Shown here: one piece after another, positions 8,991-18,393 of the stretch
Position numbering within the stretch: position 1 is the first letter of the stretch
Layout of the letters: every line of letters starts with the position of its first letter
Notes under the pieces: generated by a model
Database searches by the model: none
Told to the model about the DNA's origin: nothing
What the model saw: the letters and a program-made list of their open reading frames with translations, nothing else
Assembly (NCBI GenBank): GCA_003435055.1
Contig: QUMM01000008.1
Span: 35,801 to 99,800, forward strand
DNA: 64,000 nt
Reading direction: 5' to 3'
DNA from: Lachnospiraceae bacterium OF09-6
Lineage (GTDB): Bacteria; Bacillota; Clostridia; Lachnospirales; Lachnospiraceae
Program-made: the position numbers and the translations under genes

Positions 8991-9139
8991 CAGATGAGGT
9001 GTTGCAATCCTCTCAAAAATAGAAAATACACTCTCCAGGGCCATCGAAAGATGGCTCTACTTATTTGCTGAACAACCAAAGCGTGATAAAACAGCATGAC
9101 CATACACTTTCTTTTGGGTATGATCATGCTGTTCTTTCC
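8991..9139 (+). ncRNA. candidate free-standing small RNA (~150 nt)
   Basis: Starts a few bases after a well-formed promoter and ends in a strong hairpin, AACAGCATGA (9090-9099) with TCATGCTGTT (9124-9133), followed by CTTT. In between are a hairpin AGGGCCATC/GATGGCTCT with a GAAA tetraloop (9038-9059) and a GAGG/CCTC stem near the 5 prime end. No reading frame with a ribosome site is inside. I do not recognise a known riboswitch or 6S/SRP signature. The hairpin also serves the minus-strand gene at 9172-9660, where it is followed by TTTTAT. Confidence 0.4.
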
Positions 9140-9171
9140 TCAGATCCATCCTCGGATATCTCTCATTTGCC

Positions 9172-9660
9172 TTAATAAAACATCTGACGATGCTTATACT
9201 GTGTCAGCTTGATAATTCCAATCAATGGGATCCAACCGGACAGGTATCCCAGCACCTTCACTTCATCAGGGCTGCGATTCTCAAACTTACTGTATATCGT
9301 AGTAAAACTGCTTCCCAGGCAGAGGATCGTCAACAATGTCTCCAAGATTCCTCCAATATTGCTGATCCTGGAAACTACCAGTATCAGTATTGGCCAGAAT
9401 CGGAACAGATCTGTGGAAATATCTTGTCCAATCAGATACAATCTGGTCATTCCTCCAGCATCTCCTGTCACTTCTGCCAGTGCATAATATCTCAGAATCG
9501 GGATCCAGGCCATCCATGCATTGCGATAATTGCACATCTGATATAACCAGTACAGTTCCAATGACTGCCAGACATACCAGGCCAGTGCAAACACTCCACA
9601 TACCAACCCAACCATCAATGATGTAATCCCTGCCAATAATGTTATAAATAATGTAATCAT
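9172..9660 (-). CDS. small integral membrane protein of unknown function
   Basis: 162 residues with about four hydrophobic segments (residues 4-32, 36-50, 84-100 and 100-120) and a polar C-terminus. The central NAWMAWIPILRYYALAEVTGDAGG segment, with conserved-looking aromatic residues, resembles small YIP1-like or DUF805-like membrane proteins of Clostridia, but no family is assigned. The protein ends in a Tyr/His/Lys-rich tail. It is a single gene between the Rpn remnant and the small-RNA terminator. Confidence 0.7.
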   Translation of the reverse strand: MITLFITLLAGITSLMVGLVCGVFALAWYVWQSLELYWLYQMCNYRNAWMAWIPILRYYALAEVTGDAGGMTRLYLIGQDISTDLFRFWPILILVVSRISNIGGILETLLTILCLGSSFTTIYSKFENRSPDEVKVLGYLSGWIPLIGIIKLTQYKHRQMFY

Positions 9661-9769
9661 CTTCTCACTCCAGTCTCACGTTGCTGTTTGTCTCACGCAG
9701 GGCAACCTTTTTTCTGTCTGCTTTCATTCTAACACAAGATAGCATAAAATCACAGTACTGTACACGATT

Positions 9770-10186
9770 TTATTCTTTCAAAGATATTCCATTCTTTTCC
9801 AGCAATTCTCTTAATTTCTTCACCTGTTCTTCCGCTTTATCAGCCCTCTTTTTCTCATATTCCGTATTTTTTCTTTCTTCTTCTCGTCCCTCTTCTCGTC
9901 CTTCTTTTCGATTTGCTTTCATGGAACTTTGCCAATCCATCCAGTATCTCTCACGAGCTTCGCATTGTAAACGTATCTTTTCTTCTCCTGTCAGTTCATA
10001 TAGCTTCAAGACTGCTTTTTTGATTGATTCAGACTTTTCAGCCAATATCATCAGCTCCTTCCACGTCTGAGCCTTGAATACGCTGGCCCAGTAATATAAT
10101 GGCGTATTACGTTCTTCTTCTGTTACTTTATCAAGGATTCCTGAAATGTGATCTTTCTCGCATTCATTATTTATCAAAAGGGACAA
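9770..10186 (-). pseudogene. C-terminal part of an Rpn-family nuclease/transposase
   Basis: 138 residues that match the C-terminal region of Rpn/PD-(D/E)XK transposase-like proteins: the ITEEERNTPLYYWASVFKAQTW-type segment, a helical AEKSESIKKAVLKLYELTGEE, then RERYWMDWQSSMKAN and a strongly charged coiled coil of Glu/Arg/Lys (residues 90-130). The N-terminal nuclease domain is missing, so the copy is truncated. It is not closely similar in sequence to the remnant at 3238-3813, which points to two independent members of this expanding family in the region. Confidence 0.6.
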
Positions 10187-10232
10187 TAAAAAAGCCGGGA
10201 AACACCATCCCCAACAAATCGGCGCACCCTAT

Positions 10233-10272
10233 GAAAAACCGCACCGTCACGGTTTCCCATGGCGGTGCGGTC
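10233..10272 (-). terminator. terminator of the giant surface-protein gene
   Basis: ACCGCACCG (10238-10246) and CGGTGCGGT (10263-10271) arms. On the minus strand a T run (complement of 10233-10237) follows directly. Confidence 0.8.
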
Positions 10273-10312
10273 TCTTTTATCACTTATTCATTTTTTGAGA
10301 GAACGTCAGTGA

Positions 10313-13300
10313 TTAACGCTCTTTTCTTTTTCTGTAAACAACTGCTGTGCAGCCTGCCAGAACGGCCATTCCCAGAAGCAGCCAGTAGATCATCATGTTG
10401 GTGTCATCACCGGTCTTTGCTGCGGTAGATGACTTGGTGGATGTGGAGGAACCAGATGTCGTAGATGACTTTTCAGTCGTCTTTTCTGTTGTATCTTCTG
10501 TCTCCTCTAATCCTCCTTCTAGAGGGTTGATGATGGTTGCTGCTGTGTCCGTAGCGGTAGTCGGATTGATACCGTTCTTACAGTTGTCGGAATATGCTGG
10601 TGCGCCATATCCTTCCAGATGTGCATTTGCTGCAACGATCGGCTGGTTATTGGCATCCAGTTCTGCTACGTAGTACGTAGTATTGGCTGTGTTATCCAGT
10701 TCGTTAAATACGGTATTTCCAGATATTGCATTGGAAATTGTGATCGTATTAACTGCAATCGGTGTGCCACTGAATGATGCATTGTCATACAGACCTACCT
10801 TGATTGCTGCATTAACACCAGATGTCGGTGTCTTGCCATCGCTGGTAGTGATCATCTTGGTTACGGTAATGGAACCTTCCATTGCTCCGTTTCCATCGTC
10901 TGGTTCCGGTTCGATCGGCACCGGATCAGTCTTGCTGCTGTCACCAGGCTGTGGGTTGTTCGGATCTTCACTGGTTCCTGTTGCAAATGCGGTGTTGAAC
11001 AGTTTGTTTCCTTTCACTGTTCCGTCACCAGCCATTACCAGGTAGGAAGCCTTGATATCCACAGAGGCCTTTGGTGCCAGTGTTGCGATCGTAGCTGTGC
11101 TGCCATCTGCAGTGTACTTGCCATCTGCAGATGCTGCAATGGTGATGCTGCCCTTCGGTGAACCAGCGTCCAGAGTAGGTACATCATTTACTACGATATT
11201 GTTTAGTGTGATGTTACCTGTGTTTTCCACATGAATATTGAATTCAATCGTGTCACCCACACGGTATCCGTTTACATCCTTGCCATCAATGGTGATGGTA
11301 GTGCCCTTGGAAGTTACGGTCTTGGTAACCTTAAGAGCGGAGGATGGTTTCACAGTAGGATCTTTTACTGATGCAGAAGCTGTTACTGTATTATCAGGTA
11401 CTACTTCTTCGAATGCCTGTGCATCTACTTCTGCTTCTTTCTCTGCCCGAGCAGGTGTACCAACTACTACTGCTTTATTCTCTACTTCGCCCACCAGAAT
11501 GTCAGCCTGTGTTACCTTATAAGATGCCTTGTAAACATCTGTAGATGCATTCGGTGCCAGTGTTCCCACATTCCAGGTATCACCAGTCTTCTCATCGGTA
11601 ATCACTACATCATGCAGTGTTACATTACCGGTATTGGTGGCCTTAATATCGTAAGTAATCGTTTCATCCTCTGCATAGCCAGCTGCATCTGCTGATTTAC
11701 TTGTAGTTTCCTTCGTGATAGCAACTGCAGGTGCAGGATCTTCTGTAGGTACCGGTGCTGGTTTCACTGGATCTGGATCTACCGGTGTCGGTTCTTCTGG
11801 ATCACCAGGTCCCTTAGCTGTTGAAGTTGCCAGGTTTTCTGTTCCACCACTTTCCACATCGGTCTGTGTCACCACATATTCTGCCTTGATCACTACTGCT
11901 TCATCTGTTGGAGCAAGCTTTGTTATCACTGCTGTTGTGGCATTTTCAAGAGTATATCCAGTTCCTTTTAACAGGGTTGCTCCTTGCAGAATATCTGTTA
12001 CTTTAATGTCTGTCAGGGTTACATTTCCTGTGTTCTTTACAGTAATGTCAAACTTCGCTGTTTCTCCTGCCTTGAATGCCTTGGTCTCAGTTCCGTCTTC
12101 TGCAGTTCTGGTTCCAGTTGCTTCCTCAAGGTTAGTCAAAGTCTTCACTACTGTGTAGGATGGTTTCTGATCTTCCATCGGAACTGGTTCAGACGGCGTC
12201 TTTGGATCTGTTCCAGGTGCTGTTACTGTTGCAATATTATTCAGTGTTCCTCTATCTATATCTTCCTGAGCTACTACATAATATGCTTTCACAATAATAG
12301 TTTTTCCTGGAAGAATACTTGCAATTGTAGCTACATTATTTGCTACTGTGTAATTAGCAGGATCCTCATCAATTATTGCATTTTCAAGGTTCTCAGTAAC
12401 TGTAACATTCTTCAATGTTACATTTCCCTGATTGGTTACTGCAATTTCAAATTCAGCAGTTTCACCAACCTTAAATTTGCCATTTTCAGCAGTACCCTGA
12501 TTGGTTACACTCTTAACAGCTGTCATCTGTGGAGCTTTTTCATCCATTGGAACATCTTTTTCCGGTCTCTGAGGCTCTGGATTATTACCATCTGGTCCTT
12601 CACCTTCTACCAGTGCAATGTTCTTCAGATTTCCATTGTCCACATCGTCCTGACGAACTACATAACTTGCATTTACTGTTACAACTTCTCCCGGTGCAAG
12701 TGTTGTAATCTTTCCGGTTCCTTCATTAGTCAGATCATATCCTGTACCTTCAACAATTTCAGCACTACTCAGCAACTCAGATACTATTACATTTGTCAAA
12801 GTTACATTTCCATTGTTTGTTACTGTAATGTTGAAAAGCACTTTATCATCAACACCATAAGATTCCTGTGTACTAACAATCGTTTTCTCAGCAGCCAGTG
12901 ATGGATTTACATCATCTGTCTCATTTGTTGTCTCACCTGGTTTTACAGGTACTTCAGGATCCTTTGGTACTGTAGCTGTTGCCACATTCTTAAGAGCTTT
13001 TCCTAAATCAGTTTCCTTTACTGTGTAAGTTACATAGATCGGATCACTTGTTGTTCCGGCTGCCAGAGACTGAATAGTCCAGCTGCTTCCTGATACAAGC
13101 TGTGCATCAGCAAGCTCATCAGATACTTCAATATCTGTCAGATCTACTGTTCCGATATTCTTTACTGTAATTTTATAAGTAATTGTATCGTTCAGAGATA
13201 CTGCTTCATCAAGCTCCTGTTTGTTACCGTCTTTGTCAACAATAGAATCTACTACTTTTGTAACTTCAAGACCTTTCCAATGAGCTACAAACTCAGTTGC

Positions 13301-14317
13301 TACATGAGTACCGTCTTCAGCTTTATTCAGGTGAGCCTTGGCAGTAGTTATGTCTAAATTCGTTGCGGATGATACTAATTCGGTTCCTTTATACCAACCA
13401 GCAAATGCATAGCCTTCATTTGCTATGGCTGTAGATCCAGTAAGGCCATCTGCTGTGATGATCTGAATATCATCAGTATTATTTGTCACCGTACCTGCTG
13501 TATCACTTGCCGAGATATAAGTTACAGGTACTGTCTGTTTCTCATCAAGTATATAGTTTACGATGTACTCTGTTCCGCTTGCTACTTTGGTTCCTTCTGC
13601 CGGGTATTCCGGATTGGACGGATCAAGTTTATAGCCGGTATACTTATCTGCCGGTGCCAGGATTCCTCCCTCTGCTATCTCGATCATTGCAGGGTTGTCA
13701 TTGATCCATGCTGTTCCGGTTTCGGTCAGCTTATCTGCCGGCTGTTCCACGCCTTCAATTGTGTAGTGAACAGTATACGATGTCGGCTGTGTCTGGCTCT
13801 CATCCTTCACATAGTTTACAGTGTACTCCGTTCCGCTTGCTACTTCAGTTCCTTCCGTCGGGTATTCCGGATTGGACGGGTCAAGCTTATAGCCGGTATA
13901 CTTATCTGCCGGTGCCGGGATTCCTCCCTCTGCTATCTCGATCATTGCAGGGGTGTCATTGATCCATGCCGTTCCGGTTACTTCTATCTTGTCAGACTCC
14001 TGTTCTACGCCTTCGATTGTGTAGTGAACAGTATACTTCGTATCTTTTACCTCAGCATCATTCTTTACATAATACAGGGTAATGACACTTTCAGAATTTA
14101 CCATCTGGTCTGCCTGTACGGCTGGGCTGATTGTTTCAAACTTATAACCAGTATAAGTGTTCGCTTTTATTGACTCTCCCGTTACCTTTATCTTCGGGTT
14201 TGAATCATTTACCCATGCTGTTCCGGTATACTCTTTGGTATCATCTGTTTTCTCTTTTCCATCAACTACATGTTTTACTATATAGCTGGTTTTCTTGGTC
14301 TGTCGGGTTTGAATCAT
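10313..14317 (-). CDS. C-terminal part of giant sortase-anchored surface protein (DUF11/MucBP repeats), split
   Basis: 1334 residues. After a frameshifted start it contains: MucBP-like repeats (YTVHYTIEGVEQ, three copies, residues 1-275), an InlB-like unit, then six DUF11-type beta-sandwich repeats, each marked by a phrase such as NITVTNNGNVTLTNV (about residues 350-1130), a SpaA/Cna-like domain starting GSITVTKMITTSDGK, a Thr/Ser-rich wall-spanning stretch and the sorting signal AAKTGD followed by a hydrophobic helix and KRKER. It would be covalently attached to the cell wall by a sortase; no sortase gene is in the window. It is the continuation of the reading frame at 14262-17126 and has no own ribosome site, so it is expressed only if the frame is restored. 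Confidence 0.8.
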   Translation of the reverse strand: MIQTRQTKKTSYIVKHVVDGKEKTDDTKEYTGTAWVNDSNPKIKVTGESIKANTYTGYKFETISPAVQADQMVNSESVITLYYVKNDAEVKDTKYTVHYTIEGVEQESDKIEVTGTAWINDTPAMIEIAEGGIPAPADKYTGYKLDPSNPEYPTEGTEVASGTEYTVNYVKDESQTQPTSYTVHYTIEGVEQPADKLTETGTAWINDNPAMIEIAEGGILAPADKYTGYKLDPSNPEYPAEGTKVASGTEYIVNYILDEKQTVPVTYISASDTAGTVTNNTDDIQIITADGLTGSTAIANEGYAFAGWYKGTELVSSATNLDITTAKAHLNKAEDGTHVATEFVAHWKGLEVTKVVDSIVDKDGNKQELDEAVSLNDTITYKITVKNIGTVDLTDIEVSDELADAQLVSGSSWTIQSLAAGTTSDPIYVTYTVKETDLGKALKNVATATVPKDPEVPVKPGETTNETDDVNPSLAAEKTIVSTQESYGVDDKVLFNITVTNNGNVTLTNVIVSELLSSAEIVEGTGYDLTNEGTGKITTLAPGEVVTVNASYVVRQDDVDNGNLKNIALVEGEGPDGNNPEPQRPEKDVPMDEKAPQMTAVKSVTNQGTAENGKFKVGETAEFEIAVTNQGNVTLKNVTVTENLENAIIDEDPANYTVANNVATIASILPGKTIIVKAYYVVAQEDIDRGTLNNIATVTAPGTDPKTPSEPVPMEDQKPSYTVVKTLTNLEEATGTRTAEDGTETKAFKAGETAKFDITVKNTGNVTLTDIKVTDILQGATLLKGTGYTLENATTAVITKLAPTDEAVVIKAEYVVTQTDVESGGTENLATSTAKGPGDPEEPTPVDPDPVKPAPVPTEDPAPAVAITKETTSKSADAAGYAEDETITYDIKATNTGNVTLHDVVITDEKTGDTWNVGTLAPNASTDVYKASYKVTQADILVGEVENKAVVVGTPARAEKEAEVDAQAFEEVVPDNTVTASASVKDPTVKPSSALKVTKTVTSKGTTITIDGKDVNGYRVGDTIEFNIHVENTGNITLNNIVVNDVPTLDAGSPKGSITIAASADGKYTADGSTATIATLAPKASVDIKASYLVMAGDGTVKGNKLFNTAFATGTSEDPNNPQPGDSSKTDPVPIEPEPDDGNGAMEGSITVTKMITTSDGKTPTSGVNAAIKVGLYDNASFSGTPIAVNTITISNAISGNTVFNELDNTANTTYYVAELDANNQPIVAANAHLEGYGAPAYSDNCKNGINPTTATDTAATIINPLEGGLEETEDTTEKTTEKSSTTSGSSTSTKSSTAAKTGDDTNMMIYWLLLGMAVLAGCTAVVYRKRKER

Positions 14318-14411
14318 TTACCCATGCTGTTCCGGTATACTCTTTGGTATCATCTGTTTTCTCTTTTCCATCAACTACATGTTTTACTATATAGCTGGTT
14401 TTCTTGGTCTG
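14194..14411 (-). repeat. perfect 109-bp tandem duplication that breaks the surface-protein gene
   Basis: Bases 14194-14302 are repeated exactly at 14303-14411. Because 109 is not a multiple of three, the second copy shifts the frame: the upstream reading ends at 14262, and the downstream reading resumes only in the first copy. Removing one copy gives a single protein of roughly 2,250 residues. Longer, diverged repeats of about 220-250 bases (near 13558, 13816 and 14428) surround it. Confidence 0.9.
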
Positions 14412-17126
14412 GCTCTCATCCTTCACATAGTTTACAGTGTACTCTGTTCCGCTTGCTACTTTAGTTCCTTCCGCCGGATATTCCGGATTGGACAGGTCAA
14501 GCTTATAGCCGGTATACTTATCTGCCGGTGCCGGGATTCCTCCCTCTGCTATCTCGATCATTGCAGGGGTGTCATTGATCCATGCTGTTCCGGTTTCGGT
14601 CAGTCTGTCGACTGGCTGTTCCACGCCTTCAATTGTGTACTTCACAGTATACGATGTCGGCTGTATCTGGCTCTCATCCTTTTCAAAGTGTGCCACATAG
14701 GTTGTTGCCGCATAGGTTCCATCTGCATTCTTATTCAGGTTCGCTTTTGCAGCTTCCGCTGTCAGGACTGCTTCTCCAGTTACCTGGGTTTCTCCCTTGT
14801 ACCAGCCTGTGAACTTATAGCCTGCCTTGGCTTCTGCTCCGGATCCGTTGGCCGTATTTCCTGTCACGATCTGGATCGTATCCTTGTCATGGTTTACCGT
14901 TCCCTTGTTTACATCCTCTGATACATAGGTTACAACCACGGTCTGTGTCGGATCCAAAGTATAATACAAATTCAACACAAGACTTCCATCAGCAACTACT
15001 GTTCCGCTTGCAACTGTTTTCTTTCCATTGTTATCATATGTTGCCTGATAAGTATAACCTGGATATGATTTTGGTGTTGCATTTACAGTCTGTCCTGTTC
15101 GTCCTGTCTTATTTTCTGTCTCTGTACCTGCTATATTACCATCAGTATCCAATCGATAATGATTTACAATATAACTTACTGTACCCGCACTCCACTGTGC
15201 ATACAATGTTGTGTTTTCGTTAATTGTAAATTTACTGTTTCCAGTATATGAAGTTCCACTTCCATCTTTCTTCGTATTCCATCCAGTAAATGTATATCCT
15301 GTTCTTGTAGGAATCTTGTTACTTACAGTAACCTGCGACCCTTTCACATACTGTGCTCCATCTGGCATATTGTTCCATGTTCCCTCTGGTGCATTTGGAT
15401 CATATACAAGATTTACTTTTGCTTTATCCAATAACACACCATCCACATGCCAAGTTGATTCAGATTTTATAACATACCATAATATATATTGAGTATCTGC
15501 ATTATACGACAGGTTACTCGCATTCATTACCTTTTTAATCTGTGAATTATCCGGTACACTATTAAGATGTGACTCTACGCCATTTGTACTATCTGTAAAA
15601 AATGTTGCCACTTTGATTGCTTTAGAAATCTTAATAGCCCCTGTATACTGGCTTGCATCATGTCCCTGTGGTTCCGTTGGAATATGACCATCTAATCGAA
15701 TATAAAACTCTGCATCAACATTCTGGCTGGACCACACAGCATAAAGTTTCACATCTTTTGATGGCATTGTAAAATTAGAACCAGGTGCATATACCGTTCC
15801 ATTATTTCCTGGCTTATATTTTCCATTAGCATTGGCATTATCAATTAAGCTCCATCCAGAAAATACATATCCATTTCGGCGCAACTGACTACTCGGCATT
15901 GTAACTTCATCTCCAGCAGTTGCTTTCATGCTGTTTGGAACATTTCCTTTACCACCGTTTTTATCAAACGTGATCGTATATTCTTTTGCAACTACAGCTA
16001 CATTCCATGTATCTGTCTGCGTTCCATTCCAATAACTATCATATGTGTGCGTGATTGTTGCAGTACCAACAGATACACCCGTGACTTTTCCCTGACTAGA
16101 ATTTCCTGTCACCCTTGCAATGGCTGAATTACTCGATGTCCACACATGATTGGATCCATAATATCCACTTCCACTCAAAGTTGTTGTTTCGCCAACAAAA
16201 AGTTCCTGATCCGCTGCCAAAACTGCTATATTCTCTCCACTCTGCATTACCACACCAAACGGTGAAAAACTATCTGAAGTAAAACCCAGGCTTTCACCTT
16301 CCTGGCTTGCAGTCACTTCTTCTACCGCACCATTATCGATATGGTAAACAGTATCTACTTCTGCAGTTGCGATTTCTGCTGCTGCGAAGGATACGGATAC
16401 GTTTCCTTCTGGCTGGATTTCTTTTCCTTCATATGTAAATGTGATATCCAGTCCGATGACATCTTCTGGATTGGCTCCTGCTGCTGCTGCGATCATTTCT
16501 CTGTCAGCATCTGTCAGAGCTTTCAGGTCTACTTTTGTACCTGCTGGGAATACGCCTTCGTCTGCTTTGATGGTCGCTGTGACACCATCTTCTGTTCCAG
16601 AGAAATCGAATGCCGGTCTGTCCACTTCTGTTTCGCTCTCTGTCTCAGATTCGCTTTCTGTCTCCACTGCCACAGTTGTCACATCTACAGTTGTCTCATC
16701 TGTCAGGATTCCTTCTATAATATAGGAACCATCTTCCTGTGTTCGTGCCGGGATGCTCTTGTCTACCAGTACGCTTTCTACTGCGTAACCATTTTCGACT
16801 ACTACATCAAATACGATCTTACCGTCTTTTGCATTGGCGGTAGAATCTACTGTTGCTCCATTGATCAAGATATGTGCGTGACCATCTGTTGCGAACGTGA
16901 CCGTATTTTGTCGCACCTCCGATCCATCTTCATTCGTTTCCGCTGCCTGAGTTCCTGGTGCCTGGGTCTCTGCCTGGGTATCGTCACCAGCCTCGGTCTG
17001 CTTATTACCGTTCTTGTAACCACCGACGATGGTAGCTGCCAGAACATTCATAGATGAACTTGTAAAGATCATCGTGAACGCCAGTAATAAAGCCAGAAAT
17101 CGTTTTGCTCTTTCCTTTCTTCTCAT
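14262..17126 (-). CDS. N-terminal part of giant surface protein (signal peptide, Ig-like, InlB-like repeats), split
   Basis: 954 residues. It starts with a signal peptide (RFLALLLAFTMIFTSSSMNVLAA) and a Thr/Glu-rich linker. Next is a domain at about residues 170-290 (FDFSGTEDGVTATIKADEGV through SDSFSPFGVV) that is typical of Lachnospiraceae surface proteins. After it come a BIG2-like Ig domain (WTSSNSAIARVTG, near 330-385), InlB B-repeats (YTITFDKNGG, GYTFTGWNTKKDGSG) and MucBP-like strands. The last 16 residues are out of frame because of the 109-bp duplication. Start at 17126 behind GGAAGGAAAG. Probably an adhesin or matrix-binding protein; ligand unknown. Confidence 0.82.
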   Translation of the reverse strand: MRRKERAKRFLALLLAFTMIFTSSSMNVLAATIVGGYKNGNKQTEAGDDTQAETQAPGTQAAETNEDGSEVRQNTVTFATDGHAHILINGATVDSTANAKDGKIVFDVVVENGYAVESVLVDKSIPARTQEDGSYIIEGILTDETTVDVTTVAVETESESETESETEVDRPAFDFSGTEDGVTATIKADEGVFPAGTKVDLKALTDADREMIAAAAGANPEDVIGLDITFTYEGKEIQPEGNVSVSFAAAEIATAEVDTVYHIDNGAVEEVTASQEGESLGFTSDSFSPFGVVMQSGENIAVLAADQELFVGETTTLSGSGYYGSNHVWTSSNSAIARVTGNSSQGKVTGVSVGTATITHTYDSYWNGTQTDTWNVAVVAKEYTITFDKNGGKGNVPNSMKATAGDEVTMPSSQLRRNGYVFSGWSLIDNANANGKYKPGNNGTVYAPGSNFTMPSKDVKLYAVWSSQNVDAEFYIRLDGHIPTEPQGHDASQYTGAIKISKAIKVATFFTDSTNGVESHLNSVPDNSQIKKVMNASNLSYNADTQYILWYVIKSESTWHVDGVLLDKAKVNLVYDPNAPEGTWNNMPDGAQYVKGSQVTVSNKIPTRTGYTFTGWNTKKDGSGTSYTGNSKFTINENTTLYAQWSAGTVSYIVNHYRLDTDGNIAGTETENKTGRTGQTVNATPKSYPGYTYQATYDNNGKKTVASGTVVADGSLVLNLYYTLDPTQTVVVTYVSEDVNKGTVNHDKDTIQIVTGNTANGSGAEAKAGYKFTGWYKGETQVTGEAVLTAEAAKANLNKNADGTYAATTYVAHFEKDESQIQPTSYTVKYTIEGVEQPVDRLTETGTAWINDTPAMIEIAEGGIPAPADKYTGYKLDLSNPEYPAEGTKVASGTEYTVNYVKDESQTKKTSYIVKHVVDGKEKTDDTKEYTGTAWVNDSNPTDQENQLYSKTCS

Positions 17127-17350
17127 CTTCGCTTTCCTTCCTTTCTATGAATTCTATTCTTCATGATATTTTCTCAAGTTGTAGATTTACCATCTTACTT
17201 GTTGTTTGGAATATTATTTGTTTTATTTATTATAATATATTTTTAATTTGTTTTGAACAGCCAAAAATGACATAAACTCTGTCATTTTCTACTTTTTAGT
17301 CGTTCCCTACTATATATAAGACATGATGTTTCATTTCCTTTCACTCATGT

Positions 17351-17386
17351 CAGAAAAAAAGAAATCAACTTCCGCTGATTTCTTTT
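17351..17386 (-). terminator. terminator after the frameshifted small secreted protein gene
   Basis: AAAGAAATCA (17358-17367) and TGATTTCTTT (17376-17385), followed on the minus strand by a seven-T run. Confidence 0.75.
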
Positions 17387-17404
17387 TCCAGTTTTCAAAA
17401 TTTC

Positions 17405-18165
17405 CTAAATCCTTTTCGCCTCTCCGTCTTTTACCTGAACTGCTGATGATGCATCTTTGAAAGTAACATCGATATCCATGTGTTCGTCTTTTACATCCAG
17501 CTCTGCGCCATCTTTTTCAAATCGGATTTCGTAGAAGCTGTAAGTTCCTTCTTCATCAGATCCCAGACTGTTGATGGTAGCTGCTTTTGCTGCTTCGTAT
17601 TTTTCGCTTCCCACTTCCAGCTTTTTCGCTGTCAGGTCTGTACCCTCGGAAAGCTTTGCTTCCTTAGAAACTTTTACTTTAATGACTACTTCTTCATTTT
17701 CAAATGTAAAAGATGTCTTATATTCTTTCTCAGTCTCTTTTTCTTCTTTCTCTGTCTCAGTTGCAGCTTCTGTCGGAGCCTCGGTCGGTGCCTCTGTCAC
17801 TGCTTCTGTGGTCGCTTCTGTTGCTTCACTCTGTGTGTTTTCTGCTGCAAGTCTCTCGGCTTCTGCCTTTGCTGCTTCTTCTGCTGCAAGTCTCTCAGCT
17901 CTGCCTTTGCTGCTTCTTCTGCTGCAAGTCTCTCAGCTTCCGCTCTCGCTGCTTCTTCTGCTGCAAGTCTCTCGGCTTCTGCTCTCGCCGCAGCCTCCGC
18001 TGCCTGCCTCTCAGCTTCTGCTCTCGCCGCTTCTTCTGCCGCTCTGGCTGCTTCGGCTTCTGCTTCAATCTGTGTATTATCTTCAGCTAATACTGCGTAG
18101 TTCGGAACTGTGAGGGTTGCTGCTAAAAGAATCGCTACTGCTTTTTTCATCATATTGTTTTTCAT
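17405..18165 (-). pseudogene. secreted Ala/Glu-rich repeat protein, frameshifted paralogue
   Basis: The first reading (17797-18165) has a signal peptide (MKNNMMKKAVAILLAATLTVPNY) and a helical array of 10-residue units, AEAERLAAEEAARA. The second (17405-17800) gives a TEAPTEAPTEA linker and a beta-rich domain starting YKTSFTFENEEVVIKVKV. The frame breaks near 17900, where one repeat unit reads CAGCTCTGCC while its neighbours read GGCTTCTGCC: one T is missing. With it restored the protein is about 250 residues. Its neighbour at 18394-19044 is an intact paralogue with the same layout. Confidence 0.8.
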
Positions 18166-18340
18166 TCTTCATACCTCCGGACTATTTATTTTTATCGATC
18201 TCCTACGAGAATGTTTCTTTTGTTTTATGACTTTATTATAGCAAGCGCCCTCTTTCACGATCTCTTTCGTGTAACGGTTTTCGTAACTTTTTTCATAATT
18301 TTACATAAAAAATAATGTTGAAACATTAGTTTTTTTAGGC

Positions 18341-18371
18341 AAAAAAAGAGCCAATGTGATTTCACATTGAC
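18341..18371 (-). terminator. terminator of the intact small secreted protein gene
   Basis: CAATGTG (18352-18358) and CACATTG (18363-18369) with an ATTT loop; a seven-T run follows on the minus strand. Confidence 0.8.
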
Positions 18372-18393
18372 CCTTGATCCTCTTTCTTAACTC

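Noticed and set aside
11984..12901. Long Cys/Tyr/Ile-rich plus-strand frames opposite the giant surface-protein gene
   Set aside because: Antisense shadows of the repetitive coding sequence; no ribosome sites.
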